DNA of 64,000 bases from Liolophura sinensis (Eukaryota > Mollusca > Polyplacophora > Chitonida > Chitonidae): assembly GCF_032854445.1 (NCBI RefSeq), contig NC_088305.1, positions 31,709,645-31,773,644 of the forward strand, written 5' to 3'. The notes below the pieces were generated by a model. That model worked only from the letters and a program-made list of their open reading frames with translations, did no database searches and was not told the DNA's origin. Shown piece by piece: positions 25,494-38,012 of this stretch (position 1 is its first letter; each line of letters opens with the position of its first letter). The position numbers and the translations under genes are program-made.

Positions 25494-26269
25494 AGGGCTA
25501 CCCTGGCGGCAATGACACGGCCTTCGGAAATATCGTCGTCACATGATCGAAATAGTATGCTACTGAAAGCGACGCAAACATATCAAGCTGTCAGAGACCC
25601 TATTTTTGTGTATATTGCCAGCTCTGAGACTTGGGGTTGGGAAACGTCTAAAGGTATTTCTCCATGAAATACTTACCACAAAAAGACGAAACAGTTGTAC
25701 AAATGCTGTATTTCCCGTATGCACAATCCTTCGGTGTGCACGCGAACTGAGCTACCTATTTGGTTTGGTAAAAGTGATGCGGCGACCCTTAAATACATCA
25801 AGCAGACAATGAAAATAAATACCGTATGCATGAAGAGAATGTACAGACATGTTCTACAAAGTGGATGATATTGCACAAAAGGAAACATTTCATTCTTGTG
25901 AGGTTACGAAAAAAACAAAAAAACGTCTGGGGGAAATCAGAACTTTTTGTCGAGAAAGCTGCGAGTATTTAGAGGCTAGAGCCAGATTTTAGGGAGAAAT
26001 GCAAATTAACAGTCCTGCGGGATGAGCGCAAATGTCGATCGTATAAGCCAGTGAGATGATAATGATCTAGTCATGTCGGGTAGAGTCTAGTGAGAACGTG
26101 ACCACGACGAAACTGGTCCGGTGTGCATATGGAGGGTGTCAACGTGACATAGCCAATCCAAGGACCTCGCCATGTTAAGCACGTAATTAACTGGCTACTG
26201 GGAAGGGAAAATATCATCTGACACCTGAAAACGACAAACGCTTGTCTAGGAGTGTCCAATTCGCCACAC

Positions 26270-26480
26270 AGATCAGAAGCTGAATTAGCAGATGTGCACT
26301 CAACAATGACGAAGAAACAGAATTAGCTGCAGTCAACAATTTGTGTGACGAAGAAGGTGAATTAGCTGGTGTGCACTCAACTTTCACGAAGAAGCTGAAT
26401 TAGCTGATGTGCACTCAACAATGACGAAGAAGCTGAATTAGCTGGTGTGCACTCAACTGTCATGAAGAAGCTGAATGTGC
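26270..26480. repeat. Minisatellite, 38-bp unit, about 5 copies
   Basis: Unit GAAGAAGCTGAATTAGCTGA plus TGTGCACTCAACAATGAC; period 38 measured at 26388 and 26426. It lies about 280 bp upstream of exon 2 of the secreted-peptide gene, within intron 1. Confidence 0.9.
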
Positions 26481-26757
26481 ATGCCTTGTCCAAAATGTTA
26501 GACAACTAGATTTTGATCACATTGACTATAACATGTGCGTCAGAAAAGTTTCATAAAAAGTAATTTAGACTAGACAAATATGGAGAAAACTGAGGTGTTG
26601 AACGTTTGTCAGCTTGAAAAGTTCCTTAAGGAAAGAGGTGTCATTCGTGCCTGTTTGGTCCGTGGTTTGAAATCATAATACGTTAAGAAAAGTTTATTTC
26701 CATTTCCTTGAGCAAAACACCAACCAAATAAAATAATATTTGCATTTCCCGTTACAG

Positions 26758-26975
26758 TGCTCTCAGAGGCGTACTTTGACCCGGAAGACAACGAGCTGGA
26801 GGACAAGGAGCGAGAAATCCAGACAATGCACAAGATAGACAATCCATTCCCCGCTATTCGGGACTACAGAGTCTGGAGATCAGATACGGAAAGACCTCGA
26901 CCCATGAAGAGAACGTTTTGTCCACGCGGATTTGTCCATAATCCCGTCACTGCAGGCTGTGTACCTTCCCTTGGC
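26758..26975 (+). CDS. Secreted-peptide precursor, exon 2 (pro-region and cysteine loop)
   Basis: The acceptor TTTCCCGTTACAG precedes it and the donor GTAAGT follows. Two bases complete the Val codon from exon 1, then 72 codons follow: VLSEAYFDPEDNELEDKE starts the acidic pro-region, RPMKR ends it, and TFCPRGFVHNPVTAGCVPS holds both cysteines. The frame stays open past the donor for 38 more codons, so a retained-intron form would be longer and lack the basic tail. The base composition is richer in G/C and codon-like compared with the flanks. Confidence 0.8.
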
Positions 26976-27444
26976 GTAAGTATAGATCATTTATTGCAAA
27001 ACCCCGGCCATTTATTATCAGGCCATTTAGCATGTACCATACAAAATGTCGACTCCGGTACAAGCTGGACTAAGTTTGTTGTGTTGTAATACACGAGTAC
27101 CATACGTTGAGAGTTTCCCGCAAATCGTCATTACAAAGGCAGCAACGAGCAAATAGTCTACACAGCTTTGGTCCGAAAGAGTTTAAGGATGAAACGTTCG
27201 CCATTGTTGGATCCACCCTCCAACGAGTTGATTATCGACATGGGTACCCTATAATGACGGACGGGAGTCTGCAGGACGTAGAAATTATAGTGCTCCAGTA
27301 ATTGGAACAGGATGTTTCCAATTTAAGAGGATCTTTCAAAATGGAAGAATTACTTCGTATACCGGTAAACCCAAAGTTACCGAGGTATAGCACATTCATG
27401 GCACAGGGCCTCCATGCTATATGAGAGTTGTGTGCGCCGTTAAG

Positions 27445-28440
27445 ATGCCTCTGTATCCATGTCCCAATCCATCAGACACCGATTGTGTGTGCTATCCTTA
27501 ATACACAACTCCATGTCCCAATCCATCAGACACCGATTGTGTGTGCTATCCTTAATACACAACCCCATGTCCCAACCGATCACACCGACCTACGTGTGTA
27601 AAGCTTAATACACAACTCCATGTCCCAACCGATCAGGCCCACCTGTGTGTATGGAAACCTATCCTTAATACACAACCCCATGTCCCAACCGATCACACCG
27701 ACCTACGTGTGTAAAGCTTAATACACAACTCCATTTCCCAACCGATCAGCCCCACCTGTGTGTGTGGAAACCTATCCTTAATACACAACTCCATGTCCCA
27801 ACCGATCACACCGACCTACGTGTGTAAAGCTTAATACACAACTCCATGTCCCAACCGATCACACCTACCTGTGTGTGTAGAAACCTATCCTTAATACACA
27901 ACTCCATGTCCCAACCGATCATGCCCAACTGTGTGTGTATCAAGCTATCCTTAATAGACAACTCCATGTCCCAACCGATCAGGCCCAACTGTGTGTGTAT
28001 CAAGCTATCCTTAATAGACAACTCCATGTCCCAACCGATCACACCTACCTGTGTGTGTAGAAACCTATCCTTAATACACAACTCCATGTCCCAACCGATC
28101 AGGCCCAACTGTGTGTGTATCAAGCTATCCTTAATAGACGACTCCATGTCCCAACCGATCAGGCCCAACTGTGCGTGTATCAAGCTATCCTTAATAGACA
28201 ACTCCATGTCCCAACCGATCACACCTACCTGTGTGTGTAGAAACCTATCCTTAATACACAACTCCATGTCCCAACCGATCATGCCCAACTGTGTGTGTAT
28301 CAAGCTATCCTTAATACACAACTCCATGTTCAATCAATTAGACCCAACTGTGTGTGTATGAAGCTGTCCTAAATACACAACTCCATGTCCCAATCTATTA
28401 GATCCAATGATATGTGTATAAAGCAATGCTAAATACACAT
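27445..28440. repeat. Satellite array, 60-bp unit, about 16 copies
   Basis: Unit CACAACTCCATGTCCCAACC, then GATCACACCTACCTGTGTGT, then a span ending CCTATCCTTAATA. Three variants (CACACC, ATGCCC, AGGCCC) recur in order over 27840-28320, suggesting a higher-order repeat. The period of 60 keeps frames open on both strands (27806-28361); these are not genes. Confidence 0.95.
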
Positions 28441-28494
28441 TTCACTGATTGACTATATCTGTTAAGAGAGGCCATTCACGATGTCATCGTCGTT

Positions 28495-29342
28495 TTGTCA
28501 CAGCTAAGGCGTAGTTGACGTTTTGCAGAATGTCACAGCTAAGGTGTAGTTGACGTTTTGCGGAATGTCACAGCTAAGGTGTAGTTGACGTTTTGCGGAA
28601 TGTCACAGCTAAGGTGTAGTTGACGTTTTGCGGAATGTCACAGCTAAGGTGTAGTTGACGTTTTGCGGAATGTCACAGCTAAGGTGTAGTTGACGTTTTG
28701 CGGAATGTCACAGCTAAGGCCTAGTTGACGTTTTGCAGAATGTCACAGCTAAGGCGTAGTTGACGTTTTTCGGAATGTTGACGTTTTGCGGAATGTCACA
28801 GCTAAGGCGTAGTTGACGTTTTGCGGGATGTCACAGCTAAGGCGTAGTTGACGTTTTGCGGAATGTCACAGCTAAGGTGTAGTTGACGTTTTGCGGAATG
28901 TCACAGCTAAGGTGTAGTTGACGTTTTGCAGAATGTCACAGCTAAGGCGTAGCTGACGTTTTGCGGAATGTCACAGCTAAGGCGTAGTTGACGTTTTGCG
29001 GAATGTCACAGCTAAGGCGTAGTTGACGTTTTGCGGAATGTCACAGCTAAGGTGTAGTTGACGTTTTGCGGAATGTCACAGCTAAGGTGTAGTTGACGTT
29101 TTGCCGGATGTCACAGCTAAGGCGTAGTTGACGTTTTGCGGGATGTCACACCTAAGGCGTAGTTGACGTTTTGCGGAATGTCGCACCTAAGGCGTAGTTG
29201 ACGTTTTGCGGAATGTCACAGCTAAGGTGTAGTTGACGTTTTGCCGGATGTCACAGGTAAGGCATAGTTGACGTTTTGCGGAATGTCACAGCTAAGGCGT
29301 AGTTGACGTTTTGCGGAATGTCGCAGCTAAGGTGTAGTTGAC
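28495..29342. repeat. Satellite array, 35-bp unit, about 24 copies
   Basis: Unit GTCACAGCTAAGGTGTAGTT plus GACGTTTTGCGGAAT, very homogeneous, with one shortened unit near 28770. There are no unique spacers, so it is not a CRISPR array. It starts about 55 bp after the 60-bp array ends, in intron 2 of the secreted-peptide gene. Confidence 0.97.
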
Positions 29343-29344
29343 CT

Positions 29345-32009
29345 TGTTTGGAGAAAAGGAAGCTGATATGTTCCAAGCATAAAATCGACACGATTTATCT
29401 CAGCCTAGTGTGCATGGTACTCTCAGTTTGAATCAATAGATAAAACGCTGAACCACGCAGTGAACACTTTCTGTAACAGTTTCATAAAACCGACAAACAC
29501 GAAGCTAACACGAAGCCAACATGAAGCAAACGCGAAGCCAAAACGTTACTGGAGGTTGTCATGCTTCATTCTCCACGACAAACAGACGTCCCACTTGAAA
29601 TATTATCTCCTTTGCCGAAATAAACCCAGGGGGATGTCTAAGCATTTCAAACCCATCACCAAGCCTTCATCAAATCTTCTCGATTTGAACCTTGGGGTAT
29701 TTGCCTTGAGAAATCACAAATGCTGTTTAGATGATAATATATACTGGAAGGCGCAATGGGGATAGACAAGAGTGAAAACCTGAGCACGGTGACCTCTGCT
29801 GGTTTCATTTCCCACGTATTCTCGCCAACATTCCTCCATAGATCATATATCTATTATGCTCTACGTTCCTGTTTTCTCATATATATGAAAACTCCAGGAG
29901 AGCCAATATATGATTATTACCAGTGTATGGCACCGCTTCTGCGTATATACACACTCAAGTTTCCCGACAGACAAAAGGCTGTGGAATGAAAACCAGATCG
30001 CAGATTTTGTGGATGATATTTATGATTTACCTTGTTTTGTCATATCACGAAGTGCCTCCTTGTAGCTTTATGACGATTACTAAGCCATACAACAGGCGTC
30101 GACTAATACAACGTTTAATGGTTTACACCTGTGACTTTCCTAAGCAAACGCAGTACTCCCGGGTGGCGGGGCTATCAACCCGTGTTACACATCAAACATC
30201 CTGATTAAAGTGGACACCACTTTATCTAAATTATGCTCATCCCATAAACGACTCACCGTCACATTAGTGATCAATATGGTATTATAAGGCCCCATCAGAT
30301 TTCCATCGGGTGTTGTCACATGTATAATAAATAACTGCAGTTACCTTTATTTCTAGTGGTATATTATTACACACCGGTATTACTGGCTAAGTGGTATAAT
30401 AGGTCCGCCCTACAAGAGGCCTTGTGCATTAAGACTACCAGATCATCATTCCAGCTGCACAAAATGAGCCCTTGCACGGCACGTCTGTAAATTAGCGGTG
30501 CCGTTCCCTTCTGTCACTAATTAGTTAATATTAATCCCTGGCTTTATAATAGGCCCTTTTAAACCGTTTCACTATGTTATTATCGCCTGACTTTATCAGT
30601 GGGTCGGTCACAGCCAGTCAATCACAAAGTGTTAATGCATAAAACAGGATTAAGACTTGGGATGAAGTCTTTATGGCCCTTTGTGGCCCCGTATATGGCG
30701 TGCTACATATATTATGAAGGGTTTAGAATGCACCGGTGGGCCCTCTGGGATCAAATATTGGTGACCCGTTGTTTTATCACACCATTATAATAGAGGGGGG
30801 GGTCACAAGCCCCACTTGTCGCAATGGAAAGCAATTTATTTCGCCCATGTCTTATCATTAAAAATTCTAACACACCTCTGAGAACTTTAACATTTAAACC
30901 AATTATGAGCGAGAGGTGCTCAAGTCTCATCACGGTTTAGACGATGCCATTTCGCATTTACGACGAGGGATTTTGATTGTGACTTGTGGACAACTGCTGT
31001 ATTTAAAACTGACATTAAACATTTTTCGGATTGAAAAATAAAATTTTGATACTGATCACCCGGTTAGATTCAAAGACTAATGTTTTACGATCACTATCCC
31101 TTTTCCTGTGTATCACATATCGTGACAGGGTATAAAAACATGAAGGTTTGCGGATCTATTTTTGCCTAAAATCATGACGATAAAACCCTAGAACTAGTAA
31201 AACGAGCCTTTGTTTTCGGCACAGCCAATTTTAAATTTCGCTATCCGAAGTCCCCAATATTTCCTGATAATATGCGAGAATAGAAATGAATGTAGCTTGC
31301 ACCTGTGTACTCGGTGGCATGCGACCCCTCATTCTCAACCTGTGGACAGTTTCAGTTTGCTGTGCGTTATGTTGGTGATTTGGACCTGGGATTAAGAAAT
31401 CTTGGAACCTGGCAAATGCTTTAAGGTGCTTGCCGTTCATTTGCATGGAGGAGCGGGTTAAAACTCGGGCTTGTAAAGGGCATTGGTGGATTTCACTGCT
31501 CAAACTGTGTGGGGCTTTGGTGACAAAGAGCCGTTCACGACGCTGCAGTGACTGTTTACGCAATCAGACGTTCATTAAAGACAATTTATCTTCAATCAAT
31601 ACGCGTGGATATCTGTTCGTCATATGTAGGAAACGCACATAAGCAGCATACCAAAGGTCAATGGTTTATACCGGGCATTCTGGCTTCCTTATAAAATTGA
31701 CGTCCATCGTGTATGTGAAAATTCCTAAGGGACGTTAAACGATGGTTAACTAAATAAATAAAAGAATGGGCACGTTTTATATATTTAAATAGACTTAATT
31801 TGTTTCTTGCCGAAAATGTATTTTTATGCGACCAATTATAAAAATAACAACTGTTTTTGAAGTAACAGCTCATGTGTGTACAAGGGTTATATAGACTGTA
31901 CCGTGTCGAGCAGTTTACGCCGCACTTTAGGTCACTGACATTACCCCGATTCTCAATGTCCCGATCAATTGATCAGGTTGTTTTGAGCACGGTGTGTCGG
32001 ACAGAAGGC

Positions 32010-32042
<33 letters not shown>

Positions 32043-32700
32043 CTGGATCCTATACCATCAAAGACGTTATCTTAGCTACCAATTCAGGCGTATGTGCTAT
32101 TCAATTTGAACAGGAGCCTCAGGGGAATTCAGCGGCTTTCTAGGCGGAAGTGATGGCTGCGTTTCACTTAATCAATGGTGAAAGAGGCTTTTATCAAGCG
32201 CTATTGCTCAACAGAAAATTTTGTGAAATCTGTCCCCCCTCTCGAATCAGAGAAACGGTTACAACTAATAGTTACAGCGTTATGCCGTAAATACTGAACT
32301 CTCTGTTAAATGCTAAACAATATTTGAGTGATGAATTTATTTATATTTCATTGTGATTCAGGAATTCACACGAATTCAAGGATGGTGACCATTTTTATTG
32401 GTGGCGGACATGTGAGCATGTGAGCTACTAACGAACTTCCCCACGTGTATCGTAATACATACAAATACCATATTGGCGGGAGACAAGTTTTCTGCAACGA
32501 ACTTTAGACTGTGCAAATGGCAGTCTACAGTGAGACAGAAGAATCTGCAAAATCCTTGACCGTGGCCGGGTTTGAACCCTCACCTTAACTGTGTGTCCTA
32601 ATTAAGAACTCACAGGCAGTATATAGTACCTGTGGGTTCGGATGAGTCTTAAAGCGGTTTGTTAGTTGTACCCGATGAAGACTGGTAGTTTGCTGGCGAC
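29345..32700. other. Largely unique intronic sequence
   Basis: Intron 2 of the secreted-peptide gene. It contains a GATT microsatellite at about 32013-32043. The stretch 30230-30800 is free of repeats, has several TAAT-type motifs and might be regulatory. No exon is supported. Confidence 0.45.
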
Positions 32701-32705
32701 ATTCC

Positions 32706-32935
32706 TGGATTTTGTTTATTTGATTGATGTTTTACGGCGTACTCCACTTATAATATTCCACTTATACCGTGGCGGCCAGCATTATGGTGGGAGGAACCAA
32801 TCAGAGCCAGGAGGAAACTCACCACCATTTGCAGGTTGCCGCCAGTTCTTCTCAAGCACGATCATAGAGGAAGTCAGCATGAGCTGGACTTGAACTCACA
32901 GCGATCGCATTGGTGAGAGTCATTGTGCTAAGCCC
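32706..32935 (-). mobile_element. SINE, most of the body and B-box region
   Basis: TTGATTGATGTTTTACGGCG, GTGGCGGCCAGCATTATGGT, CATTTGCAGGTTGCCGCC and GGACTTGAACTCACAGCGA occur in minus-strand order. The tRNA head is truncated. Confidence 0.9.
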
Positions 32936-33004
32936 CCATTCTAAGCCCTAGGTCACGAAGAAGTTGAACTCCACCTCCTCGTGTTATGCTATGTATTTAC
33001 ACTA

Positions 33005-35170
33005 AAATAAAAACGGTTAAATTTAACGTCTCTTGTCAGCATTGGTGATGCGAGAATGTATTCTGTTACTATAACACAATAGTGTATAATATTAAACATC
33101 CTGTTGGTCTAATATAATTTTTATGTTCAACTGCTAAATTTAACAGAATAATCTGCTGGAATAATAATACATTCTAACCTCACTCAAACAGCAGACTTTC
33201 TGTTATATTTAACAGAATAACCTGGTGGAATAATAATACATTCTAACCTCACTCAAACAACAAGACTTTCTGTTATATTTAACAGAATAATCTGCTGGAA
33301 TAAAAATACATTCTAGCCTCACTCAAACAGCAGACTTTCTGTTATATTTAACAGAATAACCTGCTGGAATAACAATACATTCTAGCCTCACTCAAACAAC
33401 AAGACTTTCTGTTATATTTAACAGAATAATCTGCTGGAATAACAATACATTCTAGCCTCACTCAAACAGCAGACTTTCTCTTATATTTAACAGAATAACC
33501 TGCTGGAATAACAATACATTCTAACCTCACTCAAACAACAAGACTTTCTGTTATATTTAACAGAATAATCTGCTGGAATAAAAATACATTCTAGCCTCAC
33601 TCAAACAGCAGACTTTCTGTTATATTTAACAGAATAACCTGCTGGAATAAAAATACATTCTAGCCTCACTCAAACAGCAGACTTTCTGTTATATTTAACA
33701 GAATAACCTGCTGGAATAACAATACATTCTAACCTCACTCAAACAACAAGACTTTCTGTTATATTTAACAGAATAATCTGCTGGAATAAAAATACATTCT
33801 AGCCTCACTCAAACAGCAGACTTTCTGTTATATTTAACAGAATAACCTACTGGAATAACAATACATTCTAACCTCACTCAAACAACAAGACTTTCTGTTA
33901 TATTTAACAGAATAATCTGCTGGAATAACAATACATTCTAGCCTCACTCAAACAGCAGACTTTCTGTTATATTTAACAGAATAACCTGCTGGAATAACAA
34001 TACATTCTAACCTCATTCAAACAACAAGACTTTCTGTTATATTTAACAGAATAATCTGCTGGAATAACAATACATTCTAGCCTCACTCAAACAGCAGACT
34101 TTCTGTTATATTTAACAGAATAACCCGCTGGAATAACAATACATTCTAACCTCACTCAAACAACAAGACTTTCTGTTATATTTAACAGAATAATCTGCTG
34201 GAATAAAAATACATTCTAGCCTCACTCAGACAGCAGACTTTCTGTTATATTTAACAGAATAACCTGCTGGAATAAAAATACATTCTAGCCTCACTCAAAC
34301 AGCAGACTTTCTGTTATATTTAACAGAATAACCTGCTGGAATAACAATACATTCTAACCTCACTCAAACAGCAGACTTTCTGTTATACTTAACAGAATAA
34401 CCTGCTGGAATAACAATACATTCTAACCTCACTCAAACAACAAGACTTTCTGTTATATTTAACAGAATAATCTGCTGGAATAAAAATACATTCTAACCTC
34501 ACTCAAACAGCAGACTTTCTCTTATATTTAACAGAATAACCTGCTGGAATAATAATACATTCTAGCCTCACTCAAACAACAAGACTTTCTGTTATATTTA
34601 ACAGAATAATCTGCTGGAATAAAAATACATTCTAGCCTCACTCAAACAGCAGACTTTCTGTTATATTTAACAGAATAACCTGCTGGAATAACAATACATT
34701 CTAGCCTCACTCAAACAACAAGACTTTCTGTTATATTTAACAGAATAATCTGCTGGAATAAAAATACATTCTAGCCTCACTCAAACAGCAGACTTTCTCT
34801 TATATTTAACAGAATAACCTGCTGGAATAAAAATACATTCTAGCCTCACTCAAACAGCAGACTTTCTGTTATATTTAACAGAATAACCTGCTGGAATAAC
34901 AATACATTCTAACCTCACTCAAACAACAAGACTTTCTGTTATATTTAACAGAATAATCTGCTGGAATAACAATACATTCTAGCCTCACTCAAACAGCAGA
35001 CTTTCTGTTATATTTAACAGAATAACCTGCTGGAATAACAATACATTCTAACCTCACTCAAACAACAAGACTTTCTGTTATATTTAACAGAATAATCTGC
35101 TGGAATAACAATACATTCTAGCCTCACTCAAACAAGAGATTTTCTGTTATATCCAACAGATTATTTCTTG
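33005..35170. mobile_element. MITE family B copy internally expanded into a satellite (about 29 units)
   Basis: 33005-33190 is colinear with the inverse of the 17.6-kb MITE, including CATCCTGTTGGTCTAATATA in its centre. The subterminal arm, AACAGAATAACCTGCTGGAA through CATTCTAGCCTCACTCAAAC to AGACTTTCTGTTATATTT, is then repeated every 69-70 bp to about 35120. The last unit changes to CAAACAAGAGATTTTCTGTT, the true end of the 17.6-kb MITE. Two variants (CAGCAGAC and CAACAAGAC) tend to alternate, giving a dimer of about 139 bp. Confidence 0.92.
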
Positions 35171-36365
35171 AGAGTATATGTGTACGGCCTGAATATGCGA
35201 CATGTTTGAGACTGACACCTATCTGTTCCTCCGAGATGTCTTTGAAGAGGATAACATGTAGTGGATGTTCAAACCATATACCTAGAATCACAATGGAGTG
35301 AAGTAGTTCCATAAAAGCCTAGTGCGATATCACAAACGTTTGTGAGCGAAGGGAGTTGAAATTGACTTGCTACTACAGTGATTACATACCCTAGGCTCGG
35401 CCGAGAATTAAATATGCATGCATGTGACTCGAGACTCGAATCCCTTTGCGAAATATCGTGTGCAACAATATTTAATATCGATCGTCCTCATCAATCACAT
35501 ATCAGTGATAATACTGAAATTTGAGGGATTGGCCATCATTTACATTGTGTTTTGACCTTGAACAATTTTCAAAATTAACCCAGAGCTGTCAATTTTGTTA
35601 TACCAGTTAAGTCCCATGGTTCGAGATGGCTCCCAATATCAGCAGAGGCGCTATCTCCATTCAGCCATTCCTAATTATAGTGTGCGATTATATCAGAACG
35701 ACACATTGGGACCCCTGAACAAAATAGCAATACCGGTACATAAATACGCTGGAAGTGCTCCCGTAGTTAATGAAAACCGAATTAACCAGAAAACTTTTAA
35801 TTATTTACCAGTGTAAAATTTACAGATAATATTTTCAAAAAAAAGACAAGACACGTCTACTGAACTGCAAACGTTAGGAAAAAATATCAACGTTAGCTGG
35901 TTAGTTTATGTCGGAGGCGAGAGTGTAGGCTGTTTAATTTGCAGATTGCTATTATCAATATTAGCTTATCAAGCAAACATACAAAAGAGTCAATTGTACC
36001 TCATCATTTATTTAAGAACTGCCTCAGGAAGGCAGGATTCCGTGAATCTTTGTTCTCCATAGATGTGGATTTCAATGAGATTCCGTTAGTACTCTAAGCG
36101 ATAATCCTCTTTAGCCGCTAGAATAAGTTCTCCAGAGGATTATTCAAGCAAAATCCAAGTCTCTTCTACGGTAAGGCTATGGGGATTGTTTGAAGTCTAC
36201 AGTAGAGCTTCATTGTTTCATGTAGAGGCTCAGATTTGCTCTGTGCATTGACATCGTAGACTCATTCTGATCGACCACCATTGTCACAGACACATTTCTG
36301 GGCAAATGTATTTCTCTGCTATAGATGAAAAAAGAAGTGGAACAAGTTTCTCCGCGGTCAGGGGC
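35170..36365. other. Unique intronic sequence
   Basis: Intron 2 of the secreted-peptide gene; no exon or known repeat seen. The frame at 35595-35816 lacks splice signals and recognisable features. Confidence 0.45.
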
Positions 36366-36369
36366 CTTG

Positions 36370-36870
36370 TGTAACGTTTAGGTGGTTATTGAGGATGGCT
36401 CTGTACTAAGTGGTTATTAGGCCCGTTCACGTATTAGGTGATTATTAGGAGCGTTTATGCATTAAGTGGTTATTGAGGATGGCTCTGTACTAAGTGGTTA
36501 TTAGGCCCGTTCACGTATTAGGTGATTATTAGGAGCGTTTATGCATTAAGTGGTTATTGAGGATGGCTCTGTACTAAGTGGTTATTGGGGCACGTTATGT
36601 ATTAAGTGGTTATTGGGGCACGTTATGTATTAAGTGATTATTGGGGCGGTTTATGCATTAAGTGGTTATTGAGGATGTTTCTGTATTAAGTGGCTATTGG
36701 GGCACGTTATGTATTAAGTGGTTATTGGGGCACGTTATGTATTAAGTGATTATTGGGGCGGTTTATGTATTAAGTGGTTATTGGGGTACGTTATGTATTA
36801 AGTGGTTATTGGGGCGGATTATGTATTAAGTGGTTATTGGGGCACGTATTGTATTAGGTGGTTATTGAAG
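36370..36870. repeat. Minisatellite, 28-bp unit, about 17 copies
   Basis: Unit ATTAAGTGGTTATTGGGGCA plus CGTTATGT; period 28 measured from 36601 to 36629. The left part contains a longer segment (GGTTATTGAGGATGGCTCTG onward) repeated about every 85 bp. Confidence 0.93.
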
Positions 36871-37264
36871 ATGAATTTGAAGATGAACAACCAAGTTGTT
36901 ATAGAAATACTCTTTCCCTTTTCTCACACAGGATAAACTGCTCGAACTCCGGCGCTGATTCCAAACACCTTTGTTCTGTCAATCATTGCTAGATATACAC
37001 ACAGATGTGCACAAGCGCGTGGTTGTGACAAACGTATAATATTATGTTTTCTGAACGATACTTAATAAATTATGTTATTGCACTGCAACATACATGTAAT
37101 AATAACCTATTAGATTATAACAATAACAATCTACTCAGCCATCACACATTTCATACGTAGGCCTATTTATATGTACCTGTACGTTTGTATGCTTTGGCGT
37201 TTAGCGTGGTACTTAGCAATTTTCCGGTACTACGACGACGAGGAACCATTAGGGATGTGCACAT

Positions 37265-37545
37265 ATGGTCTTCTTGTGGCAGGTCGAGTCCATGCCGCCA
37301 AAGTGCTTCCGCCACTGAAGTATCATGCCAAAGACATCAGACACGACAACAGTCACACCCAGTCACATTATACTCACACCGGGCCAACCAGTCCTTTTTC
37401 ATTGCTCTAACCTCTGTTATGAGGCAGCAACAAGCACCATTTTTGAAGTCTAGCACATGTACTTGTATGACCGGACCCGAGTTTGATCCCTGATCTCCCG
37501 ACTTTGAGGCGGACGCTCTGGCCATTAAGCCACAAAAGCGGTTTT
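37265..37545 (-). mobile_element. Second tRNA-derived SINE family
   Basis: Read on the minus strand from 37545: a TGTGGCTTAATGGCCAGAGC head (A box) and GGGATCAAACTCGGG (B box), then the body GTGTGAGTATAATGTGACTG and TGTCTGATGTCTTTGGCATG. The head is tRNA-like, but the attached body shows a SINE, not a tRNA gene. Its core matches the 650-880 minisatellite. It ends about 210 bp before exon 3 of the secreted-peptide gene. Confidence 0.8.
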
Positions 37546-37758
37546 CATATGTTAGCACATTAGGTTTTACCCCGCCACATCTGATCTGGCGCCAACATAG
37601 ATACTTGTAAAAGCTTGTGTACAAGATGGTGTCAAGGTGGTAACATTTGTGTATGACTGAAAAACATCTCCCGAATATAGCACCAAGTGCGCTGGACATA
37701 TGTATGAAATAAAAAACTGAGTGATTCATAAAAATTACTTTTCTTCCCTTTGTTTCAG

Positions 37759-37794
37759 TTCATGAAAGGTCAGAGACGCTGGAGTAGAAGGTGA
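37759..37794 (+). CDS. Secreted-peptide precursor, exon 3 (basic C-terminus and stop)
   Basis: A strong pyrimidine tract, TTCTTCCCTTTGTTTCAG, precedes the exon. In phase with exon 2 it encodes FMKGQRRWSRR and TGA (37792-37794). The tail holds two Arg-Arg pairs that could be processed further. No Gly precedes a basic pair, so amidation is not indicated. The untranslated region continues to a poly(A) signal 213 bases on. Confidence 0.7.
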   Translation, partial: FMKGQRRWSRR

Positions 37795-38006
37795 TTGGAC
37801 TGTAGATGAAAAGCTCTACGGAGTAGGACAACGTAACCCACAATACTATAGCAGAATAATGATTGTACGTCGGACAAAGACAGAGAAAAAAATCATCAAA
37901 TCAGTATACCAGTATCCAACTTTAAGTTCATAGCCACTGTATGCCATGCCAAAAGAGAATTAATTTGTGGGGTTTGCTCACAAAAAACCTGCACGGAGTG
38001 TCAACG

Positions 38007-38012
38007 AATAAA
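38007..38012 (+). terminator. Poly(A) signal AATAAA of the secreted-peptide gene
   Basis: A canonical hexamer 213 bases after the stop codon, with cleavage expected near 38025-38035. It supports 37759 as the start of the terminal exon. Confidence 0.65.

Noticed and set aside
27806-28361. Frames of about 170 codons on both strands
   Set aside because: Both strands are open over the same 60-bp array, which is expected from the period, not from coding.
28495-29342. CRISPR-like regular 35-bp repeat
   Set aside because: The units are directly contiguous, with no unique spacers, and lie in a eukaryotic intron. It is a satellite array.
37450-37545. tRNA gene on the minus strand
   Set aside because: A- and B-box-like sequences are present, but they continue into a SINE body shared with another locus and do not form a clean tRNA cloverleaf.
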